A DNA stretch of 64,000 nt from CAYMAZ01 sp964428185 (GCA_964428185.1 CAYRXH010000002.1:1-64000), one strand, 5' to 3'. Positions 18,515 through 28,859 are shown, counted from the stretch's first letter. Notes: generated by a model from the letters alone, not told the origin. Made by a program: numbers and translations.

Positions 18515-18590
18515 GGGTGGCTAATGGGATTCGAACCCACGACCCTCAGAACCACAATCTGATGCTCTAACCGGCTGAGCTATAGCCACC
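18515..18590 (-). tRNA. tRNA-His (GTG)
   Basis: The minus strand folds into a complete cloverleaf: acceptor stem GGTGGCT / AGCCACC, a D-arm, an anticodon stem TCAGA / TCTGA enclosing anticodon GTG, and a T-arm containing GGTTCGAATCC. The 3' CCA is not encoded. The gene lies downstream of the DUF3467 end of the rpo operon and may be read with it. Confidence 0.93.
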
Positions 18591-18638
18591 GTATTGAGTT
18601 TGCAAAAATAAATATTTTTTTTGATTCAAAAATATTTT

Positions 18639-18956
18639 TTAAGCTTCACCAACTGGTCCGCCCATGTGATAGGGAGGGATACCGGGATGTCCATCCTGCT
18701 CTTTGATTTCTCCAAAATTCATTTCGAATTTTTTAACATTCTCAAGCAGGGCTTTCATCAGTCGTTTGGCATGCTGAGGAGTAAGGATAATCCTGCTCTT
18801 TACCTTAGCTTTGGGAACTCCAGGCATAACATTAATGAAATCGACAATAAACTCTGAATTTGAGTGGGTAATAATTGCAAGATTGGAATAGACACCCTCA
18901 GCAACATTTTCGGGAAGTTCAATGTCAATTTTTTGGTCTTTCTTTTGATCTGCCAT
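18639..18956 (-). CDS. DUF3467 family protein
   Basis: The 105-residue acidic protein has no signal peptide or membrane segment. Its core (YSNLAIITHSNSEFIVDFINVMPG, shown here only as the region 20-45, then a segment with ILTPQHAKRLMKAL) matches DUF3467, a family of unknown function that commonly lies directly after rpoC in Bacteroidota. It starts 3 nt after the rpoC stop codon, so it is the last gene of the rpo operon. A link with RNA polymerase is suggested by this conserved placement only. Confidence 0.85.
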   Translation of the reverse strand: MADQKKDQKIDIELPENVAEGVYSNLAIITHSNSEFIVDFINVMPGVPKAKVKSRIILTPQHAKRLMKALLENVKKFEMNFGEIKEQDGHPGIPPYHMGGPVGEA

Positions 18957-18959
18957 AAT

Positions 18960-21900
18960 TTATTCATTTTCTTCATTAACATCTGCGAGAACACCTTCTT
19001 TTGAGGCCTGCAGACGTTCAAACTCTTCTTTTGATCCGACGATAATATTTTCATAATCACGTAGTCCGGTTCCAGCAGGAATAAGATGCCCCACAATGAC
19101 ATTTTCCTTCAACCCCAGCAATTCGTCACGTTTTCCGCTGACAGCTGCATCAGCAAGTACCTTGGTGGTTTCCTGGAACGATGCGGCTGAAATAAAACTG
19201 GTGGTTTGAAGTGATGCACGGGTAATTCCCTGCAATAATTGTTTCGCTGTTGCGGGTTGGGCATCTCTCACCTGTGGTATCTTCTTGTCATTTCTGCGTA
19301 ACTGAGAAATCTCATCTCTGAGTTTTCTGGCAGTAATAGGCTGACCAGGTTTCAGTATCTGTGATTCTCCAGAATCCACAATGATTTTCATATCAATGAT
19401 GCTGTCATTTTCCTGTTGAAACTCAATCTTATTCACGAGTTCTCCTTCGAGGAATTTTGTATCACCGGGATCTTCAATCTGAACTTTACGCATCATCTGA
19501 CGAACAATGACTTCGAAATGTTTGTCATTGATCTTTACACCCTGCAGTCGATAAACTTCCTGAACCTCATTAACTAGATATTCCTGAACCAGAGTGGGTC
19601 CCTTAATTGCAAGAATATCCGAAGGGGAAATTGCGCCTTCTGAAAGTGGAGCTCCAGCTTTAACAAAGTCATTTGCCTGTGCAAGAATCTGTTTCGAAAC
19701 AGCAACAAGATATCTCTTTTCTTCACCTGTTTTTGAAGTGATGATAATTTCACGATTTCCACGCTTAAGCTTGCTGCCAATTGATACAACACCATCAATT
19801 TCAGCAACAAGTGCAGGATCTGAAGGATTTCTTGCTTCAAAAAGTTCAGTAACCCTAGGCAATCCACCAGTGATGTCACCTGATTTTCCAATAGTTCTTG
19901 GTATTTTAACAAGAACATCACCTGCTTTTATTTTCGATCCTTCCTGAACTGCAATATGAGCTCCTACAGGAAGGTCATAAGATTTCAGGACTTCTTTTCC
20001 GGCAGATTCAATATGAATAATAGGATTTTTGTTCTTCTGGCGACTTTCAATAATAACCTTTTCATGGTATCCTGTTTGTTCGTCAGATTCTTCCTTATAG
20101 GTGATTCCCTCAAGCACATTTTCAAATCGTACAGTTCCATTGATCTCTGAGAGAATAACTGCATTGTAAGGATCCCAATCACAAATCCTGTCTCCTTTTT
20201 TTACTTCATCACCGGATTTGAAATAGAGGTGTGCTCCGTAGGGAATATTAGCCGAAGTGAGAGTGATTCCTGTTTTAGAATCTGTGATTTTCATTTCGGC
20301 AGAACGACCCATAACCACATAGAATTCTTTTCCATCACTGTTCACATAGTTGACATAGCGGAGTTCATCAAATTCAGCAATGCCATTTTGTTTGGCAATG
20401 ATACTGTTTGAAATTGAAATGTTGGACGCAGTACCACCGACATGGAATGTTCTCAGTGTCAGCTGTGTACCAGGTTCCCCAATAGATTGTGCTGCAATTA
20501 CTCCAACGGCTTCTCCTTTTTGAACCATCTTGCCATTTGACAGATTTCTTCCGTAACATTTTGCACATACTCCACGCAATGATTCACATGTGAGAACAGA
20601 ACGGATTTCCACAGTTTCAATTGGTGAGTCTTCAATAAGCATACAAATTTCTTCCGTGAGTTCTTCGCCGCTACGAACAAGCAGTTCTCCGGTGTTGGGA
20701 TGATATATGTCATGAAGTGAAGTTCGTCCGAGGATCCGTTCAAAGAGAGATTCCACAACTTCTTCGTTCTTCTTCAGAGAAGAAACAGTCAATCCCCTTA
20801 GAGTACCACAGTCAGATTCTGTGATGATAACATCCTGAGCAACATCAACAAGACGGCGGGTGAGATAACCGGCATCAGCTGTTTTCAGAGCGGTATCAGC
20901 AAGGCCCTTTCTGGCACCGTGAGTTGAGATGAAATATTCAAGTACAGATAATCCCTCTTTAAAATTTGAAAGAATGGGGTTTTCAATAACCTCGCCACCA
21001 GTGGCAGTAGACTTCTGAGGTTTAGCCATCAATCCACGCATGCCGCTTAACTGACGGATCTGTTCCTTGCTTCCTCTAGCTCCGGAATCAAGCATCATAA
21101 ACAGAGGGTTAAAACCATCCTGATCACGGGTGAGTTTGTCAATAAGAATTTTTGTCAGTTTGGAATTTGTATGTGTCCAAACGTCAATGATCTGATTATA
21201 TCTTTCATTGTTGGTGATAACACCAATATTATAGTTCATCATGATTTCCTCAACTTCCTCATTGGCATCACTCACAAGATTTTCCTTTTCATCGGGAGTA
21301 ACAATATCACCGATTTTAAAAGACAATCCTCCTTCAAATGCCATTTTGAAACCGAGGTTTTTCAAATCATCAAGAAATTTGGATGCAAGGGCAAGGTTGG
21401 TATTCTTCAGAATACTTCCAATAATGTCACGCAGTGATCGTTTGGTCAGAAGAGTATTGATGAAACCGTATTCTTTGGGAACTATTTGATTGAATAAAAC
21501 TCTTCCAACGGTTGTTTCAATAATTTCTGTTTTGTCATTTCTTGTTAATTTCAATCTGATTATAGTATGCAGATTGATTTTTTTCTCATTATATGCGATA
21601 ATGACTTCTTCTTCAGAATAAAACAATTTGTTTTCGCCTGCAACTTTATTGTTTTGTGTACCTGGACGGGCCTTGGTCATAAAGTACAGACCAAGGACCA
21701 TATCCTGGGAGGGAACTGTAATGGGAGCCCCGTTTGCAGGGTTAAGAATATTATGTGAGGCCAGCATAAGAAGCTGAGCTTCAAGGATTGCAGCATGTCC
21801 GAGGGGCACATGAACTGCCATCTGGTCACCATCAAAGTCCGCATTGAACGCAGTACAAACCAGAGGATGAATCTGGATGGCCTTGCCCTCAATCAGCTTT

Positions 21901-23252
21901 GGCTGAAATGACTGGATACCTAAACGGTGAAGGGTAGGAGCACGATTTAGCAATACAGGATGTCCTTTCAGAACATTTTCCAAAATATCCCAAACGACAG
22001 GATCTTTTCTGTCAACTATCTTTTTAGCAGATTTTACTGTTTTTACAATACCTCTTTCAAGCATTTTTCTGATGATAAAAGGTTTAAACAGTTCGGAAGC
22101 CATTTCTTTGGGAAGCCCACATTCATTCAGATTAAGTTCCGGACCGACGACAATCACAGAACGACCTGAATAGTCAACACGTTTACCAAGAAGATTCTGG
22201 CGAAAACGACCTTGTTTTCCTTTTAAACTGTCAGACAGTGACTTGAGTGGTCTGTTGGATTCAGTTTTAACAGCACTAGCTTTTTTTGAATTATCAAAAA
22301 GTGAATCAACTGCTTCCTGAAGCATTCTTTTTTCATTTCTTAAAATTACTTCAGGGGCTTTTACTTCAAGCAGTCTTTTCAATCGGTTATTTCTGATAAT
22401 CACCCTTCGATAAAGATCATTGAGATCAGAGGATGCAAAACGTCCTCCATCAAGAGGAACAAGAGGCCTCAGTTCAGGTGGTATGACCGGGACGATTTTT
22501 ACAATCATCCACTCAGGTCTGTTTTCAATTCTGCTGTTGGCATCTCTGAATGCTTCAACAATATGAAGGCGCTTTAATATGTCAGCTTTTCTCTGTTGAG
22601 AGGTTTCAGTACTTGCTCTGTGGCGGAGAGAAAAGGACAAATCATCAAGATCAAGTTTGCACAGGAGATCATGAATCGCATCTGCGCCCATTTTCGCAAT
22701 AAACTTGTCGGGATGAGAATCATCAAGCAGAAAATTTTCTTTAGGAAGTTTTTCCAAAATATCCAGATATTCATCTTCAGTGATGAAATCCAGAAATTTC
22801 TTATCTTCCATAATCCCGGGATTGATTACTACATAGTTTTCATAGTATATAATCTGCTCAAGTTTTTTGGTTGGGAGTCCAATAAGACTTCCGATTTTAT
22901 TTGGGAGAGATCTGAAAAACCAGATGTGTGCAACCGGAACAACAAGCTGAATATGTCCGATGCGTTCGCGTCTGACTTTTTTCTCAGTTACCTCAACACC
23001 ACAGCGGTCACAGACTATACCACGATAACGGATTCTTTTATATTTACCGCAATGACATTCCCAGTCCTTTACAGGACCAAAGATACGCTCGCAGAATAAT
23101 CCGTTGGGCTCGGGCTTGTATGTTCTATAATTGATCGTTTCAGGCTTTGTCACTTCGCCGTTTGACATTGCAAGAACTTTATCCGGAGATACAAGGCTTA
23201 TGGTAATGCTTGTAAAATTACTTTTTGGTTGAGTTTCCTTTCTGAATGCCAT
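18960..23252 (-). CDS. rpoC: DNA-directed RNA polymerase subunit beta'
   Basis: This is the largest catalytic subunit of RNA polymerase. The 1430-residue protein shows the N-terminal zinc ribbon (CHCGKYKRIRYRGIVCDRC), the active-site motif NADFDGDQM whose three aspartates bind magnesium, the bridge/trigger region, and the second zinc site built from CGTLRGL and CESLRGVCAKC. The conserved IAAQSIGEPGTQLTLRTFH segment is also present. It follows rpoB after 34 nt with no terminator between, so the two subunits are co-transcribed. The call is secure. Confidence 0.99.
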   Translation of the reverse strand: MAFRKETQPKSNFTSITISLVSPDKVLAMSNGEVTKPETINYRTYKPEPNGLFCERIFGPVKDWECHCGKYKRIRYRGIVCDRCGVEVTEKKVRRERIGHIQLVVPVAHIWFFRSLPNKIGSLIGLPTKKLEQIIYYENYVVINPGIMEDKKFLDFITEDEYLDILEKLPKENFLLDDSHPDKFIAKMGADAIHDLLCKLDLDDLSFSLRHRASTETSQQRKADILKRLHIVEAFRDANSRIENRPEWMIVKIVPVIPPELRPLVPLDGGRFASSDLNDLYRRVIIRNNRLKRLLEVKAPEVILRNEKRMLQEAVDSLFDNSKKASAVKTESNRPLKSLSDSLKGKQGRFRQNLLGKRVDYSGRSVIVVGPELNLNECGLPKEMASELFKPFIIRKMLERGIVKTVKSAKKIVDRKDPVVWDILENVLKGHPVLLNRAPTLHRLGIQSFQPKLIEGKAIQIHPLVCTAFNADFDGDQMAVHVPLGHAAILEAQLLMLASHNILNPANGAPITVPSQDMVLGLYFMTKARPGTQNNKVAGENKLFYSEEEVIIAYNEKKINLHTIIRLKLTRNDKTEIIETTVGRVLFNQIVPKEYGFINTLLTKRSLRDIIGSILKNTNLALASKFLDDLKNLGFKMAFEGGLSFKIGDIVTPDEKENLVSDANEEVEEIMMNYNIGVITNNERYNQIIDVWTHTNSKLTKILIDKLTRDQDGFNPLFMMLDSGARGSKEQIRQLSGMRGLMAKPQKSTATGGEVIENPILSNFKEGLSVLEYFISTHGARKGLADTALKTADAGYLTRRLVDVAQDVIITESDCGTLRGLTVSSLKKNEEVVESLFERILGRTSLHDIYHPNTGELLVRSGEELTEEICMLIEDSPIETVEIRSVLTCESLRGVCAKCYGRNLSNGKMVQKGEAVGVIAAQSIGEPGTQLTLRTFHVGGTASNISISNSIIAKQNGIAEFDELRYVNYVNSDGKEFYVVMGRSAEMKITDSKTGITLTSANIPYGAHLYFKSGDEVKKGDRICDWDPYNAVILSEINGTVRFENVLEGITYKEESDEQTGYHEKVIIESRQKNKNPIIHIESAGKEVLKSYDLPVGAHIAVQEGSKIKAGDVLVKIPRTIGKSGDITGGLPRVTELFEARNPSDPALVAEIDGVVSIGSKLKRGNREIIITSKTGEEKRYLVAVSKQILAQANDFVKAGAPLSEGAISPSDILAIKGPTLVQEYLVNEVQEVYRLQGVKINDKHFEVIVRQMMRKVQIEDPGDTKFLEGELVNKIEFQQENDSIIDMKIIVDSGESQILKPGQPITARKLRDEISQLRRNDKKIPQVRDAQPATAKQLLQGITRASLQTTSFISAASFQETTKVLADAAVSGKRDELLGLKENVIVGHLIPAGTGLRDYENIIVGSKEEFERLQASKEGVLADVNEENE

Positions 23253-23286
23253 ATGGAAAACGTATTATAATTTTTGATAATAAAAA

Positions 23287-26200
23287 CTATTTCTGATCAA
23301 ATGTGATATCAAGTCCCAGACCTCTCAGTTCATGTGAAAGTACATTGAATGATTCGGGAATACCTGGAACAGGAAGATTTTCACCTTTGACAATTGATTC
23401 GTATGCTTTGGAACGACCAGTTACATCATCAGATTTGATAGTAAGAACCTCCTGTAGAATATTGGCAGCACCAAAGGCTTCAAGAGCCCAAACTTCCATT
23501 TCACCAAATCGCTGTCCTCCAAACTGTGCTTTTCCACCAAGAGGTTGTTGTGTGATCAATGAATATGGGCCTATTGAACGAGCATGCATTTTGTCATCAA
23601 CAAGGTGGTGAAGCTTCATCATGTAGATGACACCGACAGTGACTTTCTGGGTAAATTTGTTTCCTGTAAGTCCGTCGAAAAGTTCAACTTCGCCATTTTT
23701 AGGAAGCCCTGCATTAGACAAATAGTCATTGATTTCATCAAGTGAAGCACCGTCAAAAATCGGAGTAGAAAAATGTAAGCCCAGTTTTTTCCCAGCCCAT
23801 CCCAGAACAGATTCATAAATTTGCCCCAGATTCATACGTGATGGTACACCGAGAGGATTGAGTACGATGTCAACAGGAGTGCCATCTTCTAAAAATGGCA
23901 TATCTTCAGGTCGTACAATCTTTGCAACAATCCCTTTGTTTCCGTGGCGTCCGGCCATTTTGTCCCCAACTTTAAGTTTTCGTTTCTTGGCAATAAATAC
24001 CTTTGCCAGCTGAACTATTCCTGCAGGCAATTCATCACCCACCTGTGCCACAAATTTCTCACGGGTATATGTTCCGAAAAACTCCTTATACTTGATGTCA
24101 TAGTTGTGGAGAATCCTCTGAATAACTTCATTCTTTGCTTTGTCCGAAGTCCATTTGGTTGGGTTGATTTCAATATAGTCAATAGATTCAAGGACCTTTT
24201 TTGAAAACTTGGATCCTTTTGGGATCAGTTCCTGTTTGATTGTATTGAAAACGCCCTGAGATGTTTTACCATCAATGACTTTCATCAGTTTGTCTATCAA
24301 CTTTGCTTTCAGTTCAGCGGTATCTTTTTTGAAGTTGTTTTCGAGTTGATCAAGAATAATTTTTTCTTTTGTTTTTGATTTTTTATCTTTGATTACACGG
24401 GCAAAGAGTTTTTTGTCAATGACAACACCCTTGAGTGAGGGAGGTGCTTTGAGTGAAGCATCCTTTACATCTCCTGCTTTGTCACCGAAAATGGCACGAA
24501 GCAGTTTTTCTTCTGGCGTTGGATCACTTTCCCCCTTTGGAGTAATTTTTCCAATAAGAAGATCTCCTTCTTTAACATTCGCTCCGATGCGTATCATCCC
24601 GTTTTCATCCAATTCTTTAAGAGCCTCTGAACTAACATTGGGAATATCTCTTGTAAGTTCTTCAAGTCCAATTTTCGTGTCTCTTACTTCCATGGAAAAT
24701 TCTTCGATATGAACTGAAGTAAACCAGTCATCACGAACAACTTTTTCAGAAATTACAATTGCATCCTCAAAGTTATATCCTCTCCATGGCATAAATGCGA
24801 CAAGAAGATTTCGACCCAAAGCAAGTTCACCATCTTGTGTTGCGTACCCTTCGCAGAGCACCTGCCCTCGGGTAACCTTCTGGCCTTTTTTCACAATTGG
24901 CTTCAGGTTTATGCTTGTATTCTGGTTGGTTCTCTGAAATTTTGTCAGGTAATAGGTTTTGATATCATTATCAAAACTGACTAGACGTTCTTCTTCAGTA
25001 CGAATATGTTTGATTACAATCTTTTGAGCATCAACATATTCCACTACACCGTCGGATTCTGAATTGATAAGAACGCGACTGTGCTGAGCAACTGTAGGTT
25101 CAAGCCCTGTCCCTACGATAGGTTTTTGAGGTTGCATAAGAGGGACTGCCTGTCTCATCATGTTGGAACCCATGAGTGCACGGTTTGCATCATCATGCTC
25201 CAGGAATGGAATCAGTGATGCAGCAACAGAAGCAATCTGATTTGTCGCGATATCAATATAATTGACACGTTCAGGTTCAACATAGGGATAATCAGCTTCA
25301 AAACGGACTTTTACTTTTTCGTTGACAAATTCTCCGTTCTGTTCATATGGTTCAACAGCCTGAGCAATGATCTTATCTTCTTCTTCTTCAGCTGAAAGAT
25401 ACATGGGGTGAAGGTCGGTTTTCACCAGACCGTCTTCAACTTTATAGTATGGTGTTTCAATAAACCCAAGTTCATTGATTTTAGCATATACACAAAGAGA
25501 AGAAATCAACCCGATATTTGGACCTTCCGGGGTTTCAATAGTACAAAGTCTGCCGTAATGGGTATAATGAACGTCACGGACTTCAAACCCTGCACGTTCT
25601 CGTGATAACCCTCCGGGGCCCAGGGCTGAAATCCTGCGTTTGTGTGTCAGTTCAGACAATGGATTGGTTTGGTCCATAAACTGAGACAGCTGATTGGTGC
25701 CAAAAAACGAATTAATCACAGATGATAATGTTTTGGCATTTATCAGGTCCATTGGTGCAAACACTTCGTTGTCACGAACATTCATGCGTTCCCTGATAGT
25801 TCTTGCCATACGGGCCAGGCCAACTCCAAACTGTGCTGAAAGTTGTTCCCCTACTGTTCGTACGCGTCTGTTGCTCAGGTGGTCAATGTCATCAATGTCA
25901 GTTTTGCTGTTAATCAACTCGATGAGATACTTGATAATATCAATGATGTCATCTTTTGTAAGAACTTTCCCTACGTTTGGAGTATCTTCAGGACGATTGA
26001 GTTTTTTATTAATTCGGTATCTTCCCACATCACCAAGATCATATCTTTTATCTGAGAAGAATAGCTTGTCGATGATTCCACGGGCAGTTTCCTCATCAGG
26101 TGGTTCTGCGTTCCGAAGTTGCTGATAAATATATTCGATTGCTTCTTTTTCACTGTTTGCAGGGTCTTTCTGCATCGTGTTAAAGATGATGGAATAATCT

Positions 26201-27108
26201 GCGATATTAATTCCTTCTTTATGAACAAGAATGGTTTCAACCCCTGAATCAATGATAGGTTGAATATGACCCTCTTCAAGGACAGTTTCTCTTTCAAGAA
26301 TGACTTCAACGCGATTGATTGATACAAGTTCTCCGGTATCTTCATCAACGAAGTCTTCAACCCAACTTTTAACGACTCTGGCTGCGAGTGTGCTTCCGAT
26401 AAGTTTTTTTAGACCTGCTTTAGAGACTTTAATTTCTTCAGCCAGTTCAAAAACATCAAGGATTTGTTTGTCTGTTTCATATCCGATTGCACGAAGCAAT
26501 GTAGTAACAGGGACTTTCTTTTTTCTGTCAATGTAGGCATACATGACATTATTGATGTCAGTGGCAAATTCCATCCAAGAACCCTTAAAGGGGATAATAC
26601 GTGCAGAATAAAGGATGCTGCCATTCGGGTGGCGACTATGGCCAAAGAACACCCCGGGAGAACGATGAAGCTGAGAAACAATGACTCTTTCGGCTCCATT
26701 GATTATAAAGGTGCCTTTTGGGGTCATATAGGGAATTTGTCCCAGATAGACATCTTGAATAATGGTTTTAAAATCTTCATGTTCTTCGTCAGTACAATAA
26801 AGCTTGAGTTTGGCTTTGAAAGGGACAGAATATGTCAGACCCCGTTCAAGACATTCTTCGATAGAATATCGGGGAGGATCAATGAAATAATCTATGAACT
26901 CAAGCACAAATTGATTTCTGGCATCAGAAATGGGAAAGTTTTCAGCAAAAACTTTAAATAAACCTTCATTTTTACGATTTTCCGGAGTTGTTTCCAATTG
27001 AAAAAAGTCCTGAAATGACTTGATTTGAATTTCAAGCAAATCAGGATACTCCGGCTGTAAGGTATTTGCAAAACTTATTCGTTGATGATGTGCAGCCAAG
27101 GTATTCAC
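23287..27108 (-). CDS. rpoB: DNA-directed RNA polymerase subunit beta
   Basis: The 1273-residue protein is the beta subunit and contains the rifampicin-binding segment with FMDQTNPLSELTHKRRISAL followed by GPGG, and the C-terminal region with GGKAQFGGQRFGEMEVWALEA (shown from its start, residue order preserved over two conserved blocks). One oddity is the segment GRLCTIETPEG: the first residue after the cysteine is T, where the E. coli protein and most others have P (E. coli position 560, close to rifampicin cluster II). The gene lies after rplL, separated by a strong hairpin at 27150-27180. The identity is secure; whether the T is natural lineage variation cannot be told from this window. 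Confidence 0.99.
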   Translation of the reverse strand: MNTLAAHHQRISFANTLQPEYPDLLEIQIKSFQDFFQLETTPENRKNEGLFKVFAENFPISDARNQFVLEFIDYFIDPPRYSIEECLERGLTYSVPFKAKLKLYCTDEEHEDFKTIIQDVYLGQIPYMTPKGTFIINGAERVIVSQLHRSPGVFFGHSRHPNGSILYSARIIPFKGSWMEFATDINNVMYAYIDRKKKVPVTTLLRAIGYETDKQILDVFELAEEIKVSKAGLKKLIGSTLAARVVKSWVEDFVDEDTGELVSINRVEVILERETVLEEGHIQPIIDSGVETILVHKEGINIADYSIIFNTMQKDPANSEKEAIEYIYQQLRNAEPPDEETARGIIDKLFFSDKRYDLGDVGRYRINKKLNRPEDTPNVGKVLTKDDIIDIIKYLIELINSKTDIDDIDHLSNRRVRTVGEQLSAQFGVGLARMARTIRERMNVRDNEVFAPMDLINAKTLSSVINSFFGTNQLSQFMDQTNPLSELTHKRRISALGPGGLSRERAGFEVRDVHYTHYGRLCTIETPEGPNIGLISSLCVYAKINELGFIETPYYKVEDGLVKTDLHPMYLSAEEEEDKIIAQAVEPYEQNGEFVNEKVKVRFEADYPYVEPERVNYIDIATNQIASVAASLIPFLEHDDANRALMGSNMMRQAVPLMQPQKPIVGTGLEPTVAQHSRVLINSESDGVVEYVDAQKIVIKHIRTEEERLVSFDNDIKTYYLTKFQRTNQNTSINLKPIVKKGQKVTRGQVLCEGYATQDGELALGRNLLVAFMPWRGYNFEDAIVISEKVVRDDWFTSVHIEEFSMEVRDTKIGLEELTRDIPNVSSEALKELDENGMIRIGANVKEGDLLIGKITPKGESDPTPEEKLLRAIFGDKAGDVKDASLKAPPSLKGVVIDKKLFARVIKDKKSKTKEKIILDQLENNFKKDTAELKAKLIDKLMKVIDGKTSQGVFNTIKQELIPKGSKFSKKVLESIDYIEINPTKWTSDKAKNEVIQRILHNYDIKYKEFFGTYTREKFVAQVGDELPAGIVQLAKVFIAKKRKLKVGDKMAGRHGNKGIVAKIVRPEDMPFLEDGTPVDIVLNPLGVPSRMNLGQIYESVLGWAGKKLGLHFSTPIFDGASLDEINDYLSNAGLPKNGEVELFDGLTGNKFTQKVTVGVIYMMKLHHLVDDKMHARSIGPYSLITQQPLGGKAQFGGQRFGEMEVWALEAFGAANILQEVLTIKSDDVTGRSKAYESIVKGENLPVPGIPESFNVLSHELRGLGLDITFDQK

Positions 27109-27149
27109 GTTTTAAATTATAAAAAATTGAATTACTTTAAAAAAGTTAA

Positions 27150-27180
27150 TAACTTCTGCTTCTCCGTGAAGCAGAAGTTA
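27150..27180 (-). promoter_or_regulatory. Strong hairpin between rplL and rpoB
   Basis: A perfect 13-bp inverted repeat, TAACTTCTGCTTC / GAAGCAGAAGTTA, with a 5-nt loop lies in the 95-nt gap between rplL and rpoB. On the minus strand it is followed by ATTAAC and then a T-run, so it resembles a leaky terminator. E. coli has an attenuator at the same place that sets the ribosomal protein to polymerase ratio. An RNA-processing site is the other option. Confidence 0.65.
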
Positions 27181-27203
27181 ATTTTTTGGTTAGCAAAGAA
27201 CGT

Positions 27204-27584
27204 TTATTTGAGTTCTACTTCAGCACCTGCTTCTTCAAGTGCTTTTTTGAGAGCTTCGGCTTCGTCTTTGGTAATTCCTTCCTTTACAGCGTTGGGAGCC
27301 TGATCAACAAGATCTTTGGCTTCTTTGAGACCAAGACTGGTGAGTTCTTTCACGAGTTTAACAACAGCAAGTTTTTGAGGACCAGCGGCTTTCAGAATAA
27401 CGTCAAATTGAGTTTTTTCTTCAACTGCAGGTGCATCTCCACCAGCTGCGCCAACTGCTGCAACTGCAACAGGAGCTGCAGCTGGTTCAATGCCATACTC
27501 ATCTTTTAAAATCTGAGCAAGCTCGTTAACTTCTTTTACTGTAAGGTTAACCAATTGTTCTGCGATAGCTTTTAAATCTGCCAT
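27204..27584 (-). CDS. rplL: Ribosomal protein bL12 (L7/L12)
   Basis: This is the dimeric stalk protein that recruits translation GTPases to the large subunit. The 126-residue protein has the N-terminal dimerisation helix region, an Ala/Val/Gly-rich hinge (about 35-55), and the C-terminal domain with EKTQFDVILKAAG and LGLKEAKDLVDQAP. It lies 39 nt after rplJ and before the hairpin preceding rpoB. The call is secure. Confidence 0.98.
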   Translation of the reverse strand: MADLKAIAEQLVNLTVKEVNELAQILKDEYGIEPAAAPVAVAAVGAAGGDAPAVEEKTQFDVILKAAGPQKLAVVKLVKELTSLGLKEAKDLVDQAPNAVKEGITKDEAEALKKALEEAGAEVELK

Positions 27585-27623
27585 GATATTTTTCGATTTA
27601 AATGGTTTTTAAATAATTAATAA

Positions 27624-28142
27624 TTAGTTTTTTTCTGACATAGTTTTGAGAATTCCCGCAATTTTTCCGCCACCAGATTGCAGACCTGAAATCAGGTTGC
27701 GCGCTGGTGATTGAAGAAGTGCGATCAGCTCGCCAAGAAGTTCTTCTTTTGATTTGATAGCAATAAGTGCATCCAGTTCATGATCGCCGATAAAATGCAT
27801 GTCCATGACATAGGCTCCCTTGAGTACTGGTTTGTCAAACTTTTTGCGAAATTCTTTAATAACTTTGGCAGGTTCGGTAACATTTTCAGAAAACATTAAG
27901 GATGTGTTTTCTTTTAAAATGTCATACAGGGGAGAAAAATCTTTTTCAGAACGCTCCATTGCCTTTTTTAGCAAGGTGTTTTTAACGATCTGAAGTCGGA
28001 TATCTCTTCTGAAACATAAGCGACGCAACTGTGAAGTAACATCTGCATTCAGAGCTGATATATCAGCAAGATACAGAGAATTGGCTTCATTGAGCTGCCT
28101 GGTTAATGTTTCAATAAACTGATCCTTTTCTTCTTTTTTCAT
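27624..28142 (-). CDS. rplJ: Ribosomal protein uL10
   Basis: This protein forms the base of the ribosomal stalk and carries the L12 dimers on its C-terminal helix. The 172-residue length and N-terminal sequence (LTRQLNEANSLYLADISALN) fit the family. Only 21 nt separate it from rplA, so there is no room for the long L10-binding leader seen upstream of rplJ in some other bacteria. The call is secure. Confidence 0.97.
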   Translation of the reverse strand: MKKEEKDQFIETLTRQLNEANSLYLADISALNADVTSQLRRLCFRRDIRLQIVKNTLLKKAMERSEKDFSPLYDILKENTSLMFSENVTEPAKVIKEFRKKFDKPVLKGAYVMDMHFIGDHELDALIAIKSKEELLGELIALLQSPARNLISGLQSGGGKIAGILKTMSEKN

Positions 28143-28163
28143 AGTGAATGATAAACGTTAAGT

Positions 28164-28859
28164 TTACATTGTGATGGATTTCGAGTCAATTCTGACTCCC
28201 GGGCTCATAGTGCTGGAAACAAAAACGCTTTTAACGTATGTTCCTTTTGCTGCAGATGGTTTAAGCTTGATAATTGTAGTCAGCAATTCTTTGGCATTAT
28301 CTTCAAGTTGCTTCAGATCAAAATTGACCTTGCCAATACTTGAATGAATAATTCCATACTTGTCAACTTTAAAATCAATTTTACCACCTTTGGCATCCTG
28401 AACGGCTTTTCCAACCTCCATGGTTACAGTACCGGTTTTCGGATTTGGCATCAATCCTCTTGGTCCAAGAATTTTTCCTAAAGCACCTACTTTAGGCATT
28501 ACGTTGGGAGTAGTGATGATAACATCGACATCTGTCCATCCCTGTTTAATTTTCTCAACGTAGTCATCAAGGCCCACAAAGTCAGCGCCCGCACTTTTGG
28601 CTTCTTCTTCCTTGTCAGGAGTACATAAAACCAGAATGCGAACCTGTTTCCCTGTCCCATGTGGAAGCGTCACGGAACCACGAACCATCTGATTCGCTTT
28701 TCGGGGATCAACACCCAAACGAACATCAATATCTACTGAAGCATCGAATGACGTGTAGGTAATATCTTTTACAACTTGTAATCCCTGAGGTAAAGTGTAG
28801 GCAGCATCTTTGTCAAATTTTTCCAAAGCAGCTTTCCGTTTTTTGCTAATTCGTGCCAT
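28164..28859 (-). CDS. rplA: Ribosomal protein uL1
   Basis: This protein binds 23S rRNA at the L1 stalk near the E site. The 231-residue protein shows the family signature IITTPNVMPKVGALGKILGP followed by RGLMPNPKTGTV. It lies between rplK and rplJ in the usual order, 44 nt after rplK. In other bacteria L1 represses translation of this operon by binding a leader mimic of its rRNA site; no such mimic was identified here. The call is secure. Confidence 0.98.
   Translation of the reverse strand: MARISKKRKAALEKFDKDAAYTLPQGLQVVKDITYTSFDASVDIDVRLGVDPRKANQMVRGSVTLPHGTGKQVRILVLCTPDKEEEAKSAGADFVGLDDYVEKIKQGWTDVDVIITTPNVMPKVGALGKILGPRGLMPNPKTGTVTMEVGKAVQDAKGGKIDFKVDKYGIIHSSIGKVNFDLKQLEDNAKELLTTIIKLKPSAAKGTYVKSVFVSSTMSPGVRIDSKSITM

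Noticed and set aside
19594..27303. Many plus-strand ORFs opposite rpoC and rpoB
   Set aside because: They are shadows of the polymerase genes with no start-site signals or family motifs.
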